A stretch of 64,000 nt of DNA, taken from positions 62,001-126,000 of the forward strand of contig JAHJSQ010000036.1 in assembly GCA_018830325.1 (NCBI GenBank), in the 5' to 3' direction. Source of the stretch: Gammaproteobacteria bacterium. GTDB lineage: Bacteria > Pseudomonadota > Gammaproteobacteria > Methylococcales > Methylomonadaceae. Both the position numbers and the translations under genes were made by a program. Positions within the stretch are counted from its first letter, which is position 1; every line of letters begins with the position of its first letter. Shown here one piece after another: positions 44,600 to 55,835 of the stretch. The notes beneath the pieces were generated by a model. That model was not told the DNA's origin. It saw only the letters and a list, made by a program, of their open reading frames with translations, and did no database searches.

Positions 44600-45145
44600 T
44601 CAATAAAACAACTCCAAAGCTAGCATCAATGCGTCTTCCCGCCCTTCTTGGGCGGGGTAATAATCCTTGCGGATACCGATTTCGTTAAAGCCCATTTTTT
44701 CGTATAACGCAACGGCGCCAAGATTGGAAGGACGAACTTCCAAAAAGACGGTTTCGGTTTTGTACCATCTGGCAACCTCGATCAGATGCGTCAACATTTT
44801 ACGGCCGATACCTTGCCCCTGCTCTTCCGGTGCAACTGAAATATTCAAAATATGCGCTTCGCCAACCGCGATAGAAACAATGCTATAGCCCAATATTCTA
44901 TCGACATCTTCACAGACCCAACAGCTGTAGCCGGCTTTGAAGCAGTCTTTAAAAACGCCTTCGCTCCATGGAAAATCGTAGTTAGTATTTTCTATCGTCA
45001 AGACGGCGCTTAAGTCTTTGCCGGTCATGCGCCGCATCCTTAACAAGTCATCCCTAGTTACCGAGTCCGGAAAGATTTTTGCGTAGAACTCACGATCGGC
45101 ATCATAGACGACAATATCTTTAAATCGTTGTAATAACTCCCGCAT
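44600..45145 (-). CDS. rimI: Ribosomal protein S18 alanine N-acetyltransferase
   Basis: 181 residues from ATG 45145 (AAAGG seven bases upstream). ILNISVAPEEQGQGIGRKML is the acetyl-CoA-binding block, and FLEVRPSNLGAVALYEKMGF and RKDYYP..EGREDALMLAL are specific to RimI. The usual RimI length is about 150 residues; here about 35 extra residues (RELLQRFKDIVVYDADREFY) precede the GNAT fold. An internal start near DDLLRMRRMTGKD is possible. It follows the uracil-DNA glycosylase gene with two bases between them. Confidence 0.85.
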   Translation of the reverse strand: MRELLQRFKDIVVYDADREFYAKIFPDSVTRDDLLRMRRMTGKDLSAVLTIENTNYDFPWSEGVFKDCFKAGYSCWVCEDVDRILGYSIVSIAVGEAHILNISVAPEEQGQGIGRKMLTHLIEVARWYKTETVFLEVRPSNLGAVALYEKMGFNEIGIRKDYYPAQEGREDALMLALELFY

Positions 45146-45147
45146 GC

Positions 45148-45936
45148 TCAACCTTTAATCTCGTCAAATGTAGCTATGGCCAGTTTTAGATCTTGCCAGG
45201 CTTTGCGCTTTTCTAGCGGCGACCTTAACAAATAAGCGGGATGATATACCACAATTAGCGGAATGCCGTCCAATGAATGCACCGTGCCTCTGAGCTGGCC
45301 TATGTTTTTATCAGTTTTTAGCAAATTTTGTGCGGAAACGCGCCCGACCGCCAGAATAATTTTCGGCTTTAGCCAAGCAATTTGACGATGTAAATAGTCG
45401 CTACATGCTTCGACTTCGGTCGTTAAAGGATCACGGTTATTCGGTGGCCTGCATTTTAGAATATTGGTGATAAAAACGTCATCGCGCTTTAAACCAATGG
45501 CTCTTAGCATTTCGGTTAGCAATTGACCGGCCCTTCCGACAAACGGTTCACCTTGTCGATCCTCGCTTTCTCCCGGCGCTTCGCCGATGACCATCCACCC
45601 CGAGCTTGCCGAACCGCTGCCGAACACCGTTTGCGTCCGGCTTTCGCATAATGAACATTGTCGGCATGCCGCCACTTCATTTTGTAAATCCGCCCACGTT
45701 GGTTTGGAATCGGACAGTATCGGCTGCGCTTCGACTTCAGGAACAAGGGGGGGTTCAGGCACAATCGGTGTCGCTGTTTTTTGAACATCACCGAGTAAAG
45801 TGGATACGGCTGTTTGCGTCGCCGCCAAATCAATTACATCGGAGTTTATTCGATCACTAGCCGGCGCTTGACGGGAAACCCAAACATCGATCCCGATCGC
45901 TTTTAGGTAATGAAGTCGAGTCTCAGTATCCAGCAT
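45148..45936 (-). CDS. 4Fe-4S uracil-DNA glycosylase (family 4/5 type)
   Basis: 262 residues. After a Pro/Ala-rich N-terminal stretch (1-75) comes the catalytic domain: CRQCSLC (91-97), [20 protein letters not shown] (117-136; binds uracil and has the catalytic acidic residue), [13 protein letters not shown] and [12 protein letters not shown]. Cysteines near 91, 94, 162 and 178 would hold an iron-sulfur cluster. It removes uracil from DNA. The frequently seen pairing with rimI is present here. Confidence 0.88.
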   Translation of the reverse strand: MLDTETRLHYLKAIGIDVWVSRQAPASDRINSDVIDLAATQTAVSTLLGDVQKTATPIVPEPPLVPEVEAQPILSDSKPTWADLQNEVAACRQCSLCESRTQTVFGSGSASSGWMVIGEAPGESEDRQGEPFVGRAGQLLTEMLRAIGLKRDDVFITNILKCRPPNNRDPLTTEVEACSDYLHRQIAWLKPKIILAVGRVSAQNLLKTDKNIGQLRGTVHSLDGIPLIVVYHPAYLLRSPLEKRKAWQDLKLAIATFDEIKG

Positions 45937-45992
45937 CGTTAGTCGTGTGCTCAGCGCACTTTGAAAGTGCGCGAGCGGATAGAAAAGTAAAC

Positions 45993-47537
45993 TTAAACAT
46001 CGCCTTTTTGCGGATGCCGGCGCTGGTTAGGCGCATGCAATTTATTGACCGCATTGATATAGGCTTTCGCTGAAGCGATAACGATGTCGGTATCGGCGCC
46101 CAAGCCATTGACGATGCGCCCTGCCTTGTCGAGACGAATCGTGACTTCACCTTGCGAATCGGTGCCGTTGGTAATATTGTTAACCGAATACAATTCCAAA
46201 ATGGCGTGCGTATTGACCAGACTTTCAATCGCCTTGAGACTAGCATCGACGGCACCGCTCCCGGAGGAGCTGCCGGTCATTTCTTGATTATCAATGCGTA
46301 AAGTAACCCGCGCCGTCGGCACTTCTCCGGTTTCGGAGCAAACGCTCAATGCGATCAATTTGATGTATTCATCCTCGGCGCTGACACTGACTTCGGAAAT
46401 CAGCGCCTGCAAATCCTCGTCGAAAATTTCGTGCTTTTTATCGGCCAGTTGTTTGAAACGAAAAAATGCTTCGTTCAATTCTGCTTCCGAGGTGAACTCA
46501 AAGCCGAGCTCGGTCATGCGCGTCTTGAAGGCATTGCGTCCCGAATGCTTTCCCAGCACCATGCGGTTAGCGGCCCAACCGACATCCTCGGCGCGCATGA
46601 TTTCATAAGTTTCACGGCTTTTCAGCACGCCGTCCTGATGAATGCCAGATTCATGCGCGAAGGCATTAGCACCGACGATCGCTTTGTTCGGTTGCACCGG
46701 AAAACCGGTAATCGTCGAGATTAAGCGCGAACAAGTCATGATTTCTGTCGTATCGAGTGTCGTGTCGCACGGAAAAACATCTTGGCGCGTTCGTACCGCC
46801 ATCACGACCTCTTCCAACGCAGCATTACCGGCACGTTCACCGAGCCCGTTGATCGTACATTCGACCTGGCGTGCGCCGTTCATCACCGCCGCTAAAGAAT
46901 TGGCAACCGCCAAGCCCAAATCGTTGTGACAATGCACCGAGAAAATCGCCTTATCGGAATTCGGTATTCGTTGAATTAAGTTACCGATTGTCGCGCCGAA
47001 TTGATGCGGAACACTGTAACCGACCGTATCGGGTATGTTCAGTGTAGTCGCGCCGGCATCAATGACCGCCTCCAATATCCGGCACAAAAAATCTTCTTCG
47101 GAGCGCCCCGCATCCTCGGGCGAAAATTCGACGTTATCGGTATATTGCAGTGCGCGTTTCACAGCTTTAACGGCCAACTCGATCACTTGTTCCGGCTGCA
47201 TCTGCAATTTCATTTGCATATGAATCGGCGAGGTTGCGATAAAGGTATGAATGCGCGAGCTTTCGGCGGCTTTCAGAGCCATACCCGCTTTATCGATGTC
47301 TTTTTCCAATGCCCGCGCTAAACCGCAAACAGTGCTGGTTTTGACCGCTTTCGCAACCGCTTCGACCGCTTCGAAATCGCCCGGACTCGCGGCAGGAAAC
47401 CCCGCTTCGATCACATCGACCTTCATTCTTTCCAACGCTTTTGCAATTCGGACTTTTTCATCACGCGTCATCGACGCCCCCGGACTCTGCTCGCCATCGC
47501 GCAAAGTCGTATCAAAAATAATTAATTTGTCTTTCAT
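45993..47537 (-). CDS. leuA: 2-isopropylmalate synthase
   Basis: 514 residues from ATG 47537, which has GGAG five to eight bases upstream. [17 protein letters not shown] opens the TIM barrel; ..[16 protein letters not shown] holds the metal ligands; [18 protein letters not shown] is the second signature. The C-terminal regulatory domain (from about residue 390) would bind leucine for feedback control. It catalyses the first committed step of leucine synthesis. A terminator-like hairpin (47669-47693) lies upstream. Confidence 0.95.
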   Translation of the reverse strand: MKDKLIIFDTTLRDGEQSPGASMTRDEKVRIAKALERMKVDVIEAGFPAASPGDFEAVEAVAKAVKTSTVCGLARALEKDIDKAGMALKAAESSRIHTFIATSPIHMQMKLQMQPEQVIELAVKAVKRALQYTDNVEFSPEDAGRSEEDFLCRILEAVIDAGATTLNIPDTVGYSVPHQFGATIGNLIQRIPNSDKAIFSVHCHNDLGLAVANSLAAVMNGARQVECTINGLGERAGNAALEEVVMAVRTRQDVFPCDTTLDTTEIMTCSRLISTITGFPVQPNKAIVGANAFAHESGIHQDGVLKSRETYEIMRAEDVGWAANRMVLGKHSGRNAFKTRMTELGFEFTSEAELNEAFFRFKQLADKKHEIFDEDLQALISEVSVSAEDEYIKLIALSVCSETGEVPTARVTLRIDNQEMTGSSSGSGAVDASLKAIESLVNTHAILELYSVNNITNGTDSQGEVTIRLDKAGRIVNGLGADTDIVIASAKAYINAVNKLHAPNQRRHPQKGDV

Positions 47538-47668
47538 GAGAACTCCGTTCATCAAGAAATTTGATGTTAAGAAAACTGATTAGTAAGGATTGTGTATAAC
47601 GGGGGGAGAAATAAAGTATGTGCCCGCTAGGGCAGCAGGAAAAGAAGAGCTGGTTTGAACGGCGCCGG

Positions 47669-47693
47669 AAAAATAGCACCGAAAACGGTGCTT
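47669..47693 (-). terminator. Intrinsic terminator after pssA or leuA attenuator
   Basis: On the minus strand, AGCACCG-TTTT-CGGTGCT is followed by ATTTTT. It lies 83 bases after the pssA stop and 132 bases before the leuA start. It could end pssA transcription or act in a leuA leader. Confidence 0.7.
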
Positions 47694-47775
47694 GTTGAAT
47701 TGCTGGCGGTAATATAGAAGTGGGATTTCATGAGTTGGACTATACGCGATTGTGTTTTTTGCCTCAAGAAATTTG

Positions 47776-48516
47776 TTAAGCCTTTCTATGAAGTCTGCGG
47801 CGACGCATGACCAAGGTAAAAACCGGTCCGGAAATCGCATACCCTAAAGACAACAAAAACAACATGGTTTGCGGCTGCGCCATCACAAATGCAACTCCCA
47901 ACATCACGGCAATCGCGACGACAAACGGCACCTTACCCTTCCAATCTATCCCTTTGAAACTGAAATAACGAAAATTACTAACCATTAGTAAGCCGGTTGC
48001 GATCGTCAAAATTAGGGCCGCATATTTTAGCGTATCGATATCATAATCGTATTCGATCGAAATCCAGATAAAGCCGGCCAATATCGCGGCGGCGGCGGGA
48101 CTCGGCAAACCTTGGAAATAGCGTTTGTCGTCGGTTTCGACTTGCGCATTGAAACGTGCCAATCTCAATGCGCCGCCGGCCATGTGCACGAATGCCGCAA
48201 ACAGGCCTAGCTTACCCAAGCTGGAAAATGCCCAGAGGTACATTACCAAGGCCGGAGCCGCGCCGAACGAGATCATATCGGATAAGCTATCGTATTCGAC
48301 ACCGAACTTGCTTTGCGTATTCGTCAAACGCGCTACGCGCCCGTCGAGCCCATCCAAAATCATGGCGGCAAAAATCGCCACGGCTGCGGTTTCGTATCGC
48401 CCGCCCATTGCCGATGTAATCGCGTAAAAACCGGCAAATAACGCACCTGTCGTAAACAAATTGGGTAATAAATAAATACCGCGGCGGCGGGGCGTGGAAG
48501 ATTTTTCAAGCGTCAT
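47776..48516 (-). CDS. pssA: CDP-diacylglycerol-serine O-phosphatidyltransferase
   Basis: 246 residues. The CDP-alcohol phosphotransferase motif DG..AR........G...D...D is present as LDGLDGRVARLTNTQSKFGV followed by EYDSLSD. About seven membrane segments follow, and the C-terminus is basic (MRRRRLHRKA). It makes phosphatidylserine, the precursor of phosphatidylethanolamine. This is the membrane (Gram-positive/archaeal-like type II) form commonly placed between ilvC and leuA in proteobacteria. Confidence 0.9.
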   Translation of the reverse strand: MTLEKSSTPRRRGIYLLPNLFTTGALFAGFYAITSAMGGRYETAAVAIFAAMILDGLDGRVARLTNTQSKFGVEYDSLSDMISFGAAPALVMYLWAFSSLGKLGLFAAFVHMAGGALRLARFNAQVETDDKRYFQGLPSPAAAAILAGFIWISIEYDYDIDTLKYAALILTIATGLLMVSNFRYFSFKGIDWKGKVPFVVAIAVMLGVAFVMAQPQTMLFLLSLGYAISGPVFTLVMRRRRLHRKA

Positions 48517-48779
48517 ATTTTTTATCTACTGTTGCAACATTTGCAATAAAACAATGCCGCAGATTATACAATGAGCCGAAAAAGTACTCATGAATTAATA
48601 GCGACTTGGAAATCGGATTCGGAGACGAATCATCTGTGCCACGCAATGGCTAAACTCATACGTGGGTGCACATCTCGTTTAAAGCCAAAGTCATTAAGGG
48701 ATGGACATGAAATTAAGTACGCTACCAGACAAAAGAGCGCGTCAGTTACACGAAAAAGTGGCCCCGCGATCTAAAATGC
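48517..48779. other. Intergenic region between pssA and ilvC
   Basis: No family resemblance is seen. A plus-strand frame of 67 codons (48571-48774) exists but shows no domain and lacks a ribosome site. The ilvC terminator lies at its right end. Confidence 0.4.
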
Positions 48780-48803
48780 GAGAGCGGCAAAAAAGCCGCT
48801 CTC
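48780..48803. terminator. Terminator hairpin after ilvC
   Basis: gagagcggc and gccgctctc pair around an aaaaaa loop, 25 bases past the ilvC stop. The T run after the stem is poor on the minus strand, but the stem is strong and perfectly matched. Confidence 0.6.
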
Positions 48804-48827
48804 TCATGACCCGGAGACACTATCCGA

Positions 48828-49862
<1,035 letters not shown>

Positions 49863-49887
49863 TTATGAATAATGTTTGCTTTGAATT

Positions 49888-50379
49888 CTAGAGATGCAGC
49901 CCTTTTTCGCCCCGGCATATTCCGGTAGCGCCCGACCGGACCACTTCGATGATAGTCGTTTCATCGATTGACTTGACGAAGGCGTCCAATTTATCCGATG
50001 TTCCGGTCATTTCGATCACGAAAGTCGTCGGTGTTACATCGATTATTCGACCGCGAAATATATCGGCGATACGTTTAATTTCGGCGCGCGTAGCTTCGCT
50101 GGTTTTGACCTTAACCATCATCAATTCGCGTTCGATATGCGCCGATTCCGCCAAATCGATTAGTTTCACGACATCGACCAACTTATTGAGCTGCTTTGTG
50201 ATTTGCTCGATGATATCATCATTGCCTCGCGTCACCAGAGTCATGCGCGACAGACTCGAGTCTTCGGTCGGCGCGACGGTCAACGATTCGATGTTGTAGC
50301 CGCGCGCCGAAAAAAGACCGGCGACTCTCGATAATGCGCCGGCTTCATTTTCAATTAAAATTGAGATTATATGCCTCAT
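49888..50379 (-). CDS. ilvH: Acetolactate synthase small (regulatory) subunit
   Basis: 163 residues. The ACT domain opens with ISILIENEAGALSRVAGLFS and ARGYNIESLTVAPTED, which bind valine, and the C-terminal domain has RGRIIDVTPTTFVIEMTG. It activates and confers feedback inhibition on the large subunit. Its ATG shares one base with the ilvB stop. Confidence 0.96.
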   Translation of the reverse strand: MRHIISILIENEAGALSRVAGLFSARGYNIESLTVAPTEDSSLSRMTLVTRGNDDIIEQITKQLNKLVDVVKLIDLAESAHIERELMMVKVKTSEATRAEIKRIADIFRGRIIDVTPTTFVIEMTGTSDKLDAFVKSIDETTIIEVVRSGATGICRGEKGLHL

Positions 50380-52115
50380 TATGCCAACTCCCTGTCCGTC
50401 GGTGTACCTGGGGCAACCCGCAATTTCATATCGTGATGCCCCTTACCGGACTCTATCATTGGGTAAACGTTTTCTGTGCGGTCGGTAATGATGTCCAGAA
50501 ATACGGTTCTATCTTTCATCGCGAACGCCTCTTCCAGAGCGGAGCGCAAATCGGCTTTGTTTTCGACCAGCATGCCGACATGACCATAAGCCTCGGCTAG
50601 TTTAACGAAGTCGGGCAAGGTATCCATGTAAGAATGCGAATAACGGCTTTGATAAGAAAACTCCTGCCATTGCCGCACCATACCCATGTAGCGATTATTC
50701 AAATTAATGATCTTGACCGGCGTTTTATACTGCAGCGCAGTCGACAGCTCTTGTATGCACATTTGAATACTGGCTTCACCGGTCACGCAAGCGACATCCG
50801 CTTCCGGAAACGCCAATTTAACGCCGATCGCAGCCGGCAAACCGAAGCCCATCGTACCCAATCCGCCCGAATTGATCCAGCGACGAGGCTTATCGAAATG
50901 GTAGTACTGGGCTGCATACATTTGATGCTGACCGACATCCGAAGTAATGTAAGCATCGCCTTTCGTTACTTCGTAAAGCTGCTCGATAACATACTGCGGC
51001 TTGATCAACGAACTTTCGCGATCATATTCCAGACATTGCACTGAGCGCCATTTGTCGATTTGCTCCCACCATGCCGCCAAGGCTTTTTTGGATGGCTGCT
51101 TTTTGCTCTCTTTGACCTGCTCGATCATTTGCGTCAAAACGGGTTTGACTTGCCCAACGATCGGTATATCGACTTTGACGGTTTTCGATATTGATGCAGG
51201 ATCGACGTCGATATGAATAATTTTGGCGTAAGGACAAAATTCGGCTAATTTGCCGGTAACCCGGTCATCGAAACGTGCGCCGACGGCAAGAATCACATCA
51301 CTCTCATGCATGCCCATATTCGCCTCGTAGGTGCCATGCATACCCAACATTCCGATGAATTGCTTATCGGTGGCAGGATAGGCGCCTAAACCCATTAGCG
51401 TATTGGTAATCGGGTAACCCAGTGTTCGAGTCAACTCGATCAATTCCCGACTTGCTTCGCCGAGGATCACTCCACCACCCGAATAAATCATCGGACGCTG
51501 AGCGGACAAGAGCAACTCGACTGCTTTCTTGATTTGGCCTTTATGCCCTTCGACGGCGGGATTGTAAGAACGCATAATGACTTTACGCGGATACTTATAA
51601 GGCACTTTGATATTAGGGTCGGTAATATCTTTCGGCACGTCGACAACCACAGGACCAGGGCGCCCGGTCGATGCGACATAAAAAGCTTTTTTAATGGTTT
51701 CAGCCAACTTGGTAACGTCTTTGACCAAAAAGTTGTGCTTGACGCACGGGCGACTAATTCCCACCATGTCGACTTCTTGAAATGCATCGCTACCGATGAC
51801 CGGCGACGGCACCTGCCCTGAGATCACCACCATTGGAATTGAGTCCATATAAGCGGTCGCAATACCGGTTACCGCGTTTGTAGCCCCCGGACCGGAAGTC
51901 ACTAAAACGACTCCCGTTTTTCCGGTCGCGCGCGCATAGGCATCCGCGGCATGAGTGGCGCCTTGTTCATGGCGCACCAGAATATGCTTAACGTCGTCTT
52001 GTTGAAAAATAGCGTCGTAGATATGCAGCACTGCTCCGCCAGGATAGCCGAATATATACTCCACTCCTTCGTCTTTGAGACTTTGAACCAAAATTTGTGC
52101 GCCGTTTAGCTCCAC
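50379..52115 (-). CDS. ilvB: Acetolactate synthase large subunit
   Basis: 578 residues with a GTG start (GAGGG seven bases upstream). The N-terminal thiamine-diphosphate domain has [17 protein letters not shown] and the catalytic Glu in [15 protein letters not shown]; the FAD domain has [16 protein letters not shown]; the C-terminal domain has [14 protein letters not shown] and [16 protein letters not shown]. It forms acetolactate or acetohydroxybutyrate. It is the first gene of ilvBHC. Naming as ilvB or ilvI is arbitrary. Confidence 0.94.
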   Translation of the reverse strand: MELNGAQILVQSLKDEGVEYIFGYPGGAVLHIYDAIFQQDDVKHILVRHEQGATHAADAYARATGKTGVVLVTSGPGATNAVTGIATAYMDSIPMVVISGQVPSPVIGSDAFQEVDMVGISRPCVKHNFLVKDVTKLAETIKKAFYVASTGRPGPVVVDVPKDITDPNIKVPYKYPRKVIMRSYNPAVEGHKGQIKKAVELLLSAQRPMIYSGGGVILGEASRELIELTRTLGYPITNTLMGLGAYPATDKQFIGMLGMHGTYEANMGMHESDVILAVGARFDDRVTGKLAEFCPYAKIIHIDVDPASISKTVKVDIPIVGQVKPVLTQMIEQVKESKKQPSKKALAAWWEQIDKWRSVQCLEYDRESSLIKPQYVIEQLYEVTKGDAYITSDVGQHQMYAAQYYHFDKPRRWINSGGLGTMGFGLPAAIGVKLAFPEADVACVTGEASIQMCIQELSTALQYKTPVKIINLNNRYMGMVRQWQEFSYQSRYSHSYMDTLPDFVKLAEAYGHVGMLVENKADLRSALEEAFAMKDRTVFLDIITDRTENVYPMIESGKGHHDMKLRVAPGTPTDRELA

Positions 52116-52434
52116 ACTATTACCCTCTGCATTAACTATCAGGTGATCAATAAAACCTATTCATGACTGAATCGCTTGGTTTTATTTTAAAAAAAGGTTA
52201 GATAAACTACTGGTTTTGCACTTGTTCGTCAAGACAAATCAAGACTTTGATGACATGAGCAGCATCGCTAAACATGACATGATCAATGGGTTATAAAGCG
52301 CTTAATTCATGGATCGAATTCAACAACGCATAACCCATCATATCGGATATCTGCCGGAAAAGCTTGGAGACCATTCCAGCAGCACTACCGAAACCGACTG
52401 ACTGAAAACCTCTGTCCAAATTTGAATCAAGCCA
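52116..52434. other. Divergent promoter region of ilvB and the PEP-mutase-family gene
   Basis: Contains a hairpin in which aataaaacc (about 52150) pairs with ggttttatt (about 52180), in the ilvB leader, and a second inverted pair atgggttat/ataacccat near 52286-52341. A branched-chain leader peptide was looked for and not found. Function of the hairpins is unknown. Confidence 0.45.
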
Positions 52435-53289
52435 ATGAACGCCGCCGAAAAATTACGCCTGTTACTCGCCCGCCCCGGAATTATCGTGATGCCGGGCTGT
52501 CATGATGCATTATCTGCAAAACTATGCGAAAAAGCTGGCTTCAGCACGGCTTTTATGAGTGGTTTTGCGGTTTCGGCCGACCGCCTCGGCCTGCCGGATA
52601 CGGGCCTGATTACTTATGCCGAATTGCTCGATCAGGGGCGTAATATTTGCAATGCCGTGTCGATTCCTATCTGGGGCGACGGCGATACCGGTTTCGGAAA
52701 CGCGCTCAACATCAAGAGAACCGTACAAGGTTATGCTCAAGCCGGTTTTGCCTGCATTATGCTGGAAGATCAAATCGCTCCCAAACGCTGCGGACATACC
52801 CGAGGCAAATCGGTTGTCGGACGCGACGAAGCCGCAATGCGGATACAAGCAGCCGTAGACGCCCGCAACGAAGGTGCCGACATACTGATCATGGCTCGAA
52901 CCGACGCCCGAGCCACCCACGACCTAGACGAAGCGATCCGGCGCGCAAATCTATTTCACGAAATTGGTGCCGATATCAATTTTCTGGAAGCTCCGGAAAG
53001 CGAACAAGAAATGCGCCGCTATTGCGCCGAAGTACCGGGACACAAAGTTGCTAATTTGATCGAAAACGGAAAAACACCGCTATTGCCCCACGAGCAACTC
53101 GAAGCGATGGGTTATAAAATTGCCGTTTATCCATTGACGCTACTCAATGCCTCGATTGTCGCGATGCAAAACGCGCTACATGGGCTCAAAACCGGCCAAA
53201 ACACACCGAAAACACTGAGCTTCAAGGAATTGACCGAAACCGTCGGATTCGAAGACTACTACCGGGAAGAAAAGCGTTATCGCTTTTAG
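52435..53289 (+). CDS. PEP mutase/isocitrate lyase superfamily C-C lyase
   Basis: 284 residues. MPGCHDALSAKLCEKAGFST, WGDGDTGFGNALNIKRTV (metal ligands), LEDQIAPKRCGH (active-site KRCGH loop) and ILIMARTDARA identify the superfamily. Members include methylisocitrate lyase, carboxyvinyl-carboxyphosphonate mutase and oxaloacetate or dimethylmalate lyases. No prp genes lie nearby, so the substrate is open; a lyase on a 2- or 3-carbon-branched dicarboxylate is the best guess. It converges on the DUF2797 gene with a four-base overlap of stops. Confidence 0.8.
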   Translation: MNAAEKLRLLLARPGIIVMPGCHDALSAKLCEKAGFSTAFMSGFAVSADRLGLPDTGLITYAELLDQGRNICNAVSIPIWGDGDTGFGNALNIKRTVQGYAQAGFACIMLEDQIAPKRCGHTRGKSVVGRDEAAMRIQAAVDARNEGADILIMARTDARATHDLDEAIRRANLFHEIGADINFLEAPESEQEMRRYCAEVPGHKVANLIENGKTPLLPHEQLEAMGYKIAVYPLTLLNASIVAMQNALHGLKTGQNTPKTLSFKELTETVGFEDYYREEKRYRF

Positions 53290-54104
53290 TCTGCCCAAAA
53301 TTCGACCTGATAACCTGAAAATTTTCGAACATTGATGACGCCTGTGTCAAATAACAAATATTGACCTTTTATCCCTTCCAAAACCCCTCCGACCTCCGCT
53401 TGCTTATCGAAATTAAAGGATTTGACCTTAGCCGGATAACGATGAACCGGATAAGCGATATCTACCGACTCGGCATTCGGCAGATATTCGATCGCACTAT
53501 CGCGGAAGCGCGCGGTAATATCAGCCAACTCTTCACGACACAATGCCAAAAGCTCATCGCGCTTAGCGCATAAATCAGCCGGCGTTGTATTGTTTTTGAG
53601 CATTTGCTGCCAACTGGTTTTATCGCTGACATATCGACTAATTGCGACTTCGACCAATCCTGACACATAGCGCGAGGCCACTTTCATAATGGGCAATGCC
53701 TGTATAGCGCCTTGGTCGATCCACCGTGTCGGAATCTGCGTTTGCCGTGTAATTCCGACTTTAATACCGGAAGCATTGGCCAAATAAACATAATGCGGTT
53801 GAAAACAAAATGTTTCACCCCACTCCGGTTCGCGGCAGGTACCTTGATGATAGTGACATTTTTCCGGCTTTAAAATACACATATCGCATTGCGCGAGCGA
53901 CACAAAACAAGGATAACAATAACCTTGGCTAAAACTTTTTTTAGTGTCCCGCCCGCAATGAACGCAAGCAATCTTACCGGTAAAGCGCAACGTTACCGGG
54001 CGACCGATAAACTGATTTAGATCTATGCCATCCTCGCCTAAAGCCAATCGATAATTAACCGACTCGCCTAACTCCGCTTGCATTTTCGTTAAAAAACCTA
54101 ACAC
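53286..54104 (-). CDS. DUF2797 protein
   Basis: 272 residues. The N-terminal half has a cysteine-rich metal site (CVHCGRDTKKSF, YCYPCF, CDMCILKPEKC) and then HYVYLANASGIKVGITR, a GIY-YIG-like motif. The C-terminus (QYLLFDTGVINVRKFSGYQV) is a conserved strand-rich end. DUF2797 proteins are of unknown function; the motif suggests a nuclease-like or nucleic-acid-binding fold. Its stop overlaps that of the convergent lyase. Confidence 0.8.
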   Translation of the reverse strand: MLGFLTKMQAELGESVNYRLALGEDGIDLNQFIGRPVTLRFTGKIACVHCGRDTKKSFSQGYCYPCFVSLAQCDMCILKPEKCHYHQGTCREPEWGETFCFQPHYVYLANASGIKVGITRQTQIPTRWIDQGAIQALPIMKVASRYVSGLVEVAISRYVSDKTSWQQMLKNNTTPADLCAKRDELLALCREELADITARFRDSAIEYLPNAESVDIAYPVHRYPAKVKSFNFDKQAEVGGVLEGIKGQYLLFDTGVINVRKFSGYQVEFWAD

Positions 54105-54118
54105 TAATTATTCCCTTC

Positions 54119-54260
54119 GGTATATATGTCAAAAATTGGTAACGTTATGAAGGCATAGGGGTGTGGCGAGGATGTCGACTGCAGTTTTGTTCCTGCTAAA
54201 TCTTCATTCACACCATCCTTGGCGCTCGAGCGCTGCCGCCAAGCCATGGACGTATTCACC
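54119..54260. repeat. Partial interspersed repeat E, copy 3
   Basis: tatgtcaaaaattggtaacg, ttatgaaggcataggggtgt and gccatggacgtattcacc resemble repeat E1. It leads into a fragment of palindrome F (54257-54300). The gap 54105-54565 is otherwise filled by G1 and holds no gene. Confidence 0.6.
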
Positions 54261-54294
54261 TAGCACCAAAATTCCATAGCCCATTGGCCATGGT

Positions 54295-54455
54295 TATACC
54301 TTTCGTACTTCAAAATTCGGCAGCGCCTAAGGAGGCACCGGGGTGCTCGGTCCCTCACCTAACGCTAGGTGTGGGACTGGCATAGAGCCTACAGGGACGT
54401 ATTCACGGCGTCCTTTGACGCTCCCAGTGTCGAAATTTGATCTGTTATGGGTATA
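54295..54455 (-). mobile_element. MITE-like element G, copy 1
   Basis: About 160 bases with inverted ends tatacctttcgtacttcaaa and (complement) tatacccataacagatcaaa leading into attcggc. The inside carries a ctcacctaacgctaggtg palindrome. It is inverted relative to G2 and G3. G1 and G2 flank moaEDC. Confidence 0.75.
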
Positions 54456-54565
54456 ACTATCTTGAATAGTTTAAGTGCTGGGTTCACTGCGTCCAATCAA
54501 GCAAGTAACCGAACCCTCAATAAAGCTCAGAACGTTTAGGACGAAGTTATAAAACCTCGCCCTGC

Positions 54566-55045
54566 TCAATCCGAAAACACCGAAAAATCGTTTTTTGGAG
54601 AGCGCAAATAACCATCGGTATTATGCTCAACCCAGCGTTCGTCGCCATTTTGCAATCGCTCTTTTTTCCAGAACGGCGCTTTATTTTTCAGCGCCTCCAT
54701 GATCTGACGCCCCGCGTCGAAAGCATCACCTCGATGCGAAGCCCAAACCGCGACCAACACAATCGGTTCATTCGGTTTAATCTCGCCAACTCGATGCACG
54801 ACCAAAGCATCCAGCAAATGCCAATCGCGTATTGCTTGCTCTACGATATCATCCAATTGCTTTTCGGTCATCCCGGGATAATGCTCTAGAACCATAGCGG
54901 ATACCGAATCGCCATCGTTAAAATCCCGCATCGTCCCGACGAATACATTAGTTGCTCCAAACTTACCGGCCCAATGCTTCGCCGAATTTTGATACACTAC
55001 GACCTCATGCCACGGGTCGAATAAGTCGGCACTAATTTTGATCAT
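54566..55045 (-). CDS. moaE: Molybdopterin synthase catalytic subunit
   Basis: 159 residues. FVGTMRDFNDGDSVSAMVLE and HYPGMTEKQLDDIV, HRVGEIKPNEPIVLVAVWAS and KNKAPFWKKERLQNGDERW (catalytic Lys) are the MoaE blocks. It converts precursor Z to molybdopterin with sulfur supplied by the MoaD thiocarboxylate. It follows moaD by six bases. Confidence 0.93.
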   Translation of the reverse strand: MIKISADLFDPWHEVVVYQNSAKHWAGKFGATNVFVGTMRDFNDGDSVSAMVLEHYPGMTEKQLDDIVEQAIRDWHLLDALVVHRVGEIKPNEPIVLVAVWASHRGDAFDAGRQIMEALKNKAPFWKKERLQNGDERWVEHNTDGYLRSPKNDFSVFSD

Positions 55046-55051
55046 ATCGTC

Positions 55052-55291
55052 TCAGCCTCCCGTAACCGGCGGAAAAAAAGCCACTTCATCGCCGTTTTGA
55101 ACCGAATGCTCAATATCGACATATTCCATGTTTACCGCAGCCAATATATTGTCCGGCATCGGCCGGTTAGCATTGGCCATCGCCCAAATTTCCGCCACCG
55201 TCACTATACCGTTCACATCAACCAGATCTTCGGAGCGACCGATACTATCCTTTAAACTGGCAAAATAACGAACTTTAACTGACATAATCAT
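55052..55291 (-). CDS. moaD: Molybdopterin synthase sulfur carrier subunit
   Basis: 79 residues with a ubiquitin-like fold ending DEVAFFPPVTGG. The terminal Gly-Gly is the site of adenylylation and thiocarboxylation. KVRYFASLKDSIG is the typical first strand. Two in-frame ATGs (55291 and 55285) are possible starts. It is divergent from moaC with 67 bases between them. Confidence 0.92.
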   Translation of the reverse strand: MIMSVKVRYFASLKDSIGRSEDLVDVNGIVTVAEIWAMANANRPMPDNILAAVNMEYVDIEHSVQNGDEVAFFPPVTGG

Positions 55292-55358
55292 TCACGCTAA
55301 ACTGAAAAGATAAGATAATAAAGACACATAACCATTTTAATCATCTCATTTAAACTCC

Positions 55359-55835
55359 ATGACCCAACTGACCCATTTTAACCAATCCGGCGAAGCCCAC
55401 ATGGTAGATGTCGGCAATAAGGATATAACCGAAAGAGTCGCTATCGCCGAGGGCTATATTGAAATGAACCCGACGACACTAGCACTCATCGAGCAAGGGA
55501 CACATAAAAAAGGCGATGTACTGGGTATTGCCAGGATCGCGGGCATCATGGCCAGCAAAAAGACTGCCGGCCTTGTTCCATTATGCCATCCGTTACCTAT
55601 TTCGCACGTCGAAGTCAACCTTGAAATCGAAAATGACACAAGTCGAGTGTATTGCCGAACCACCGTCAAAACCCGAGGACAAACCGGGGTCGAAATGGAA
55701 GCTTTGACCGCTATACAAGTCTCGTTACTGACTGTTTACGACATGTGCAAAGCTGTGGACCGGGGCATGACCATTCAAGGTGTACGCCTACTCAAAAAAT
55801 CCGGCGGCAAGTCAGGCGATTGGCTACGCCCTTGA
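55359..55835 (+). CDS. moaC: Cyclic pyranopterin monophosphate synthase
   Basis: 158 residues. [40 protein letters not shown] and [20 protein letters not shown] with CKAVDRGM are the MoaC active-site blocks. With MoaA it makes the first pterin of the molybdenum cofactor pathway. Element G2 begins immediately after its stop codon. Confidence 0.95.
   Translation: MTQLTHFNQSGEAHMVDVGNKDITERVAIAEGYIEMNPTTLALIEQGTHKKGDVLGIARIAGIMASKKTAGLVPLCHPLPISHVEVNLEIENDTSRVYCRTTVKTRGQTGVEMEALTAIQVSLLTVYDMCKAVDRGMTIQGVRLLKKSGGKSGDWLRP

Noticed and set aside
48571..48774. 67-codon plus-strand frame between pssA and ilvC
   Set aside because: No ribosome site, domain or conserved neighbour link; treated as chance.
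52116..52434. Ilv leader peptide or T-box/riboswitch before ilvB
   Set aside because: No run of Ile/Val/Leu codons behind a start was found, and the hairpins lack a T run; only inverted repeats are recorded.
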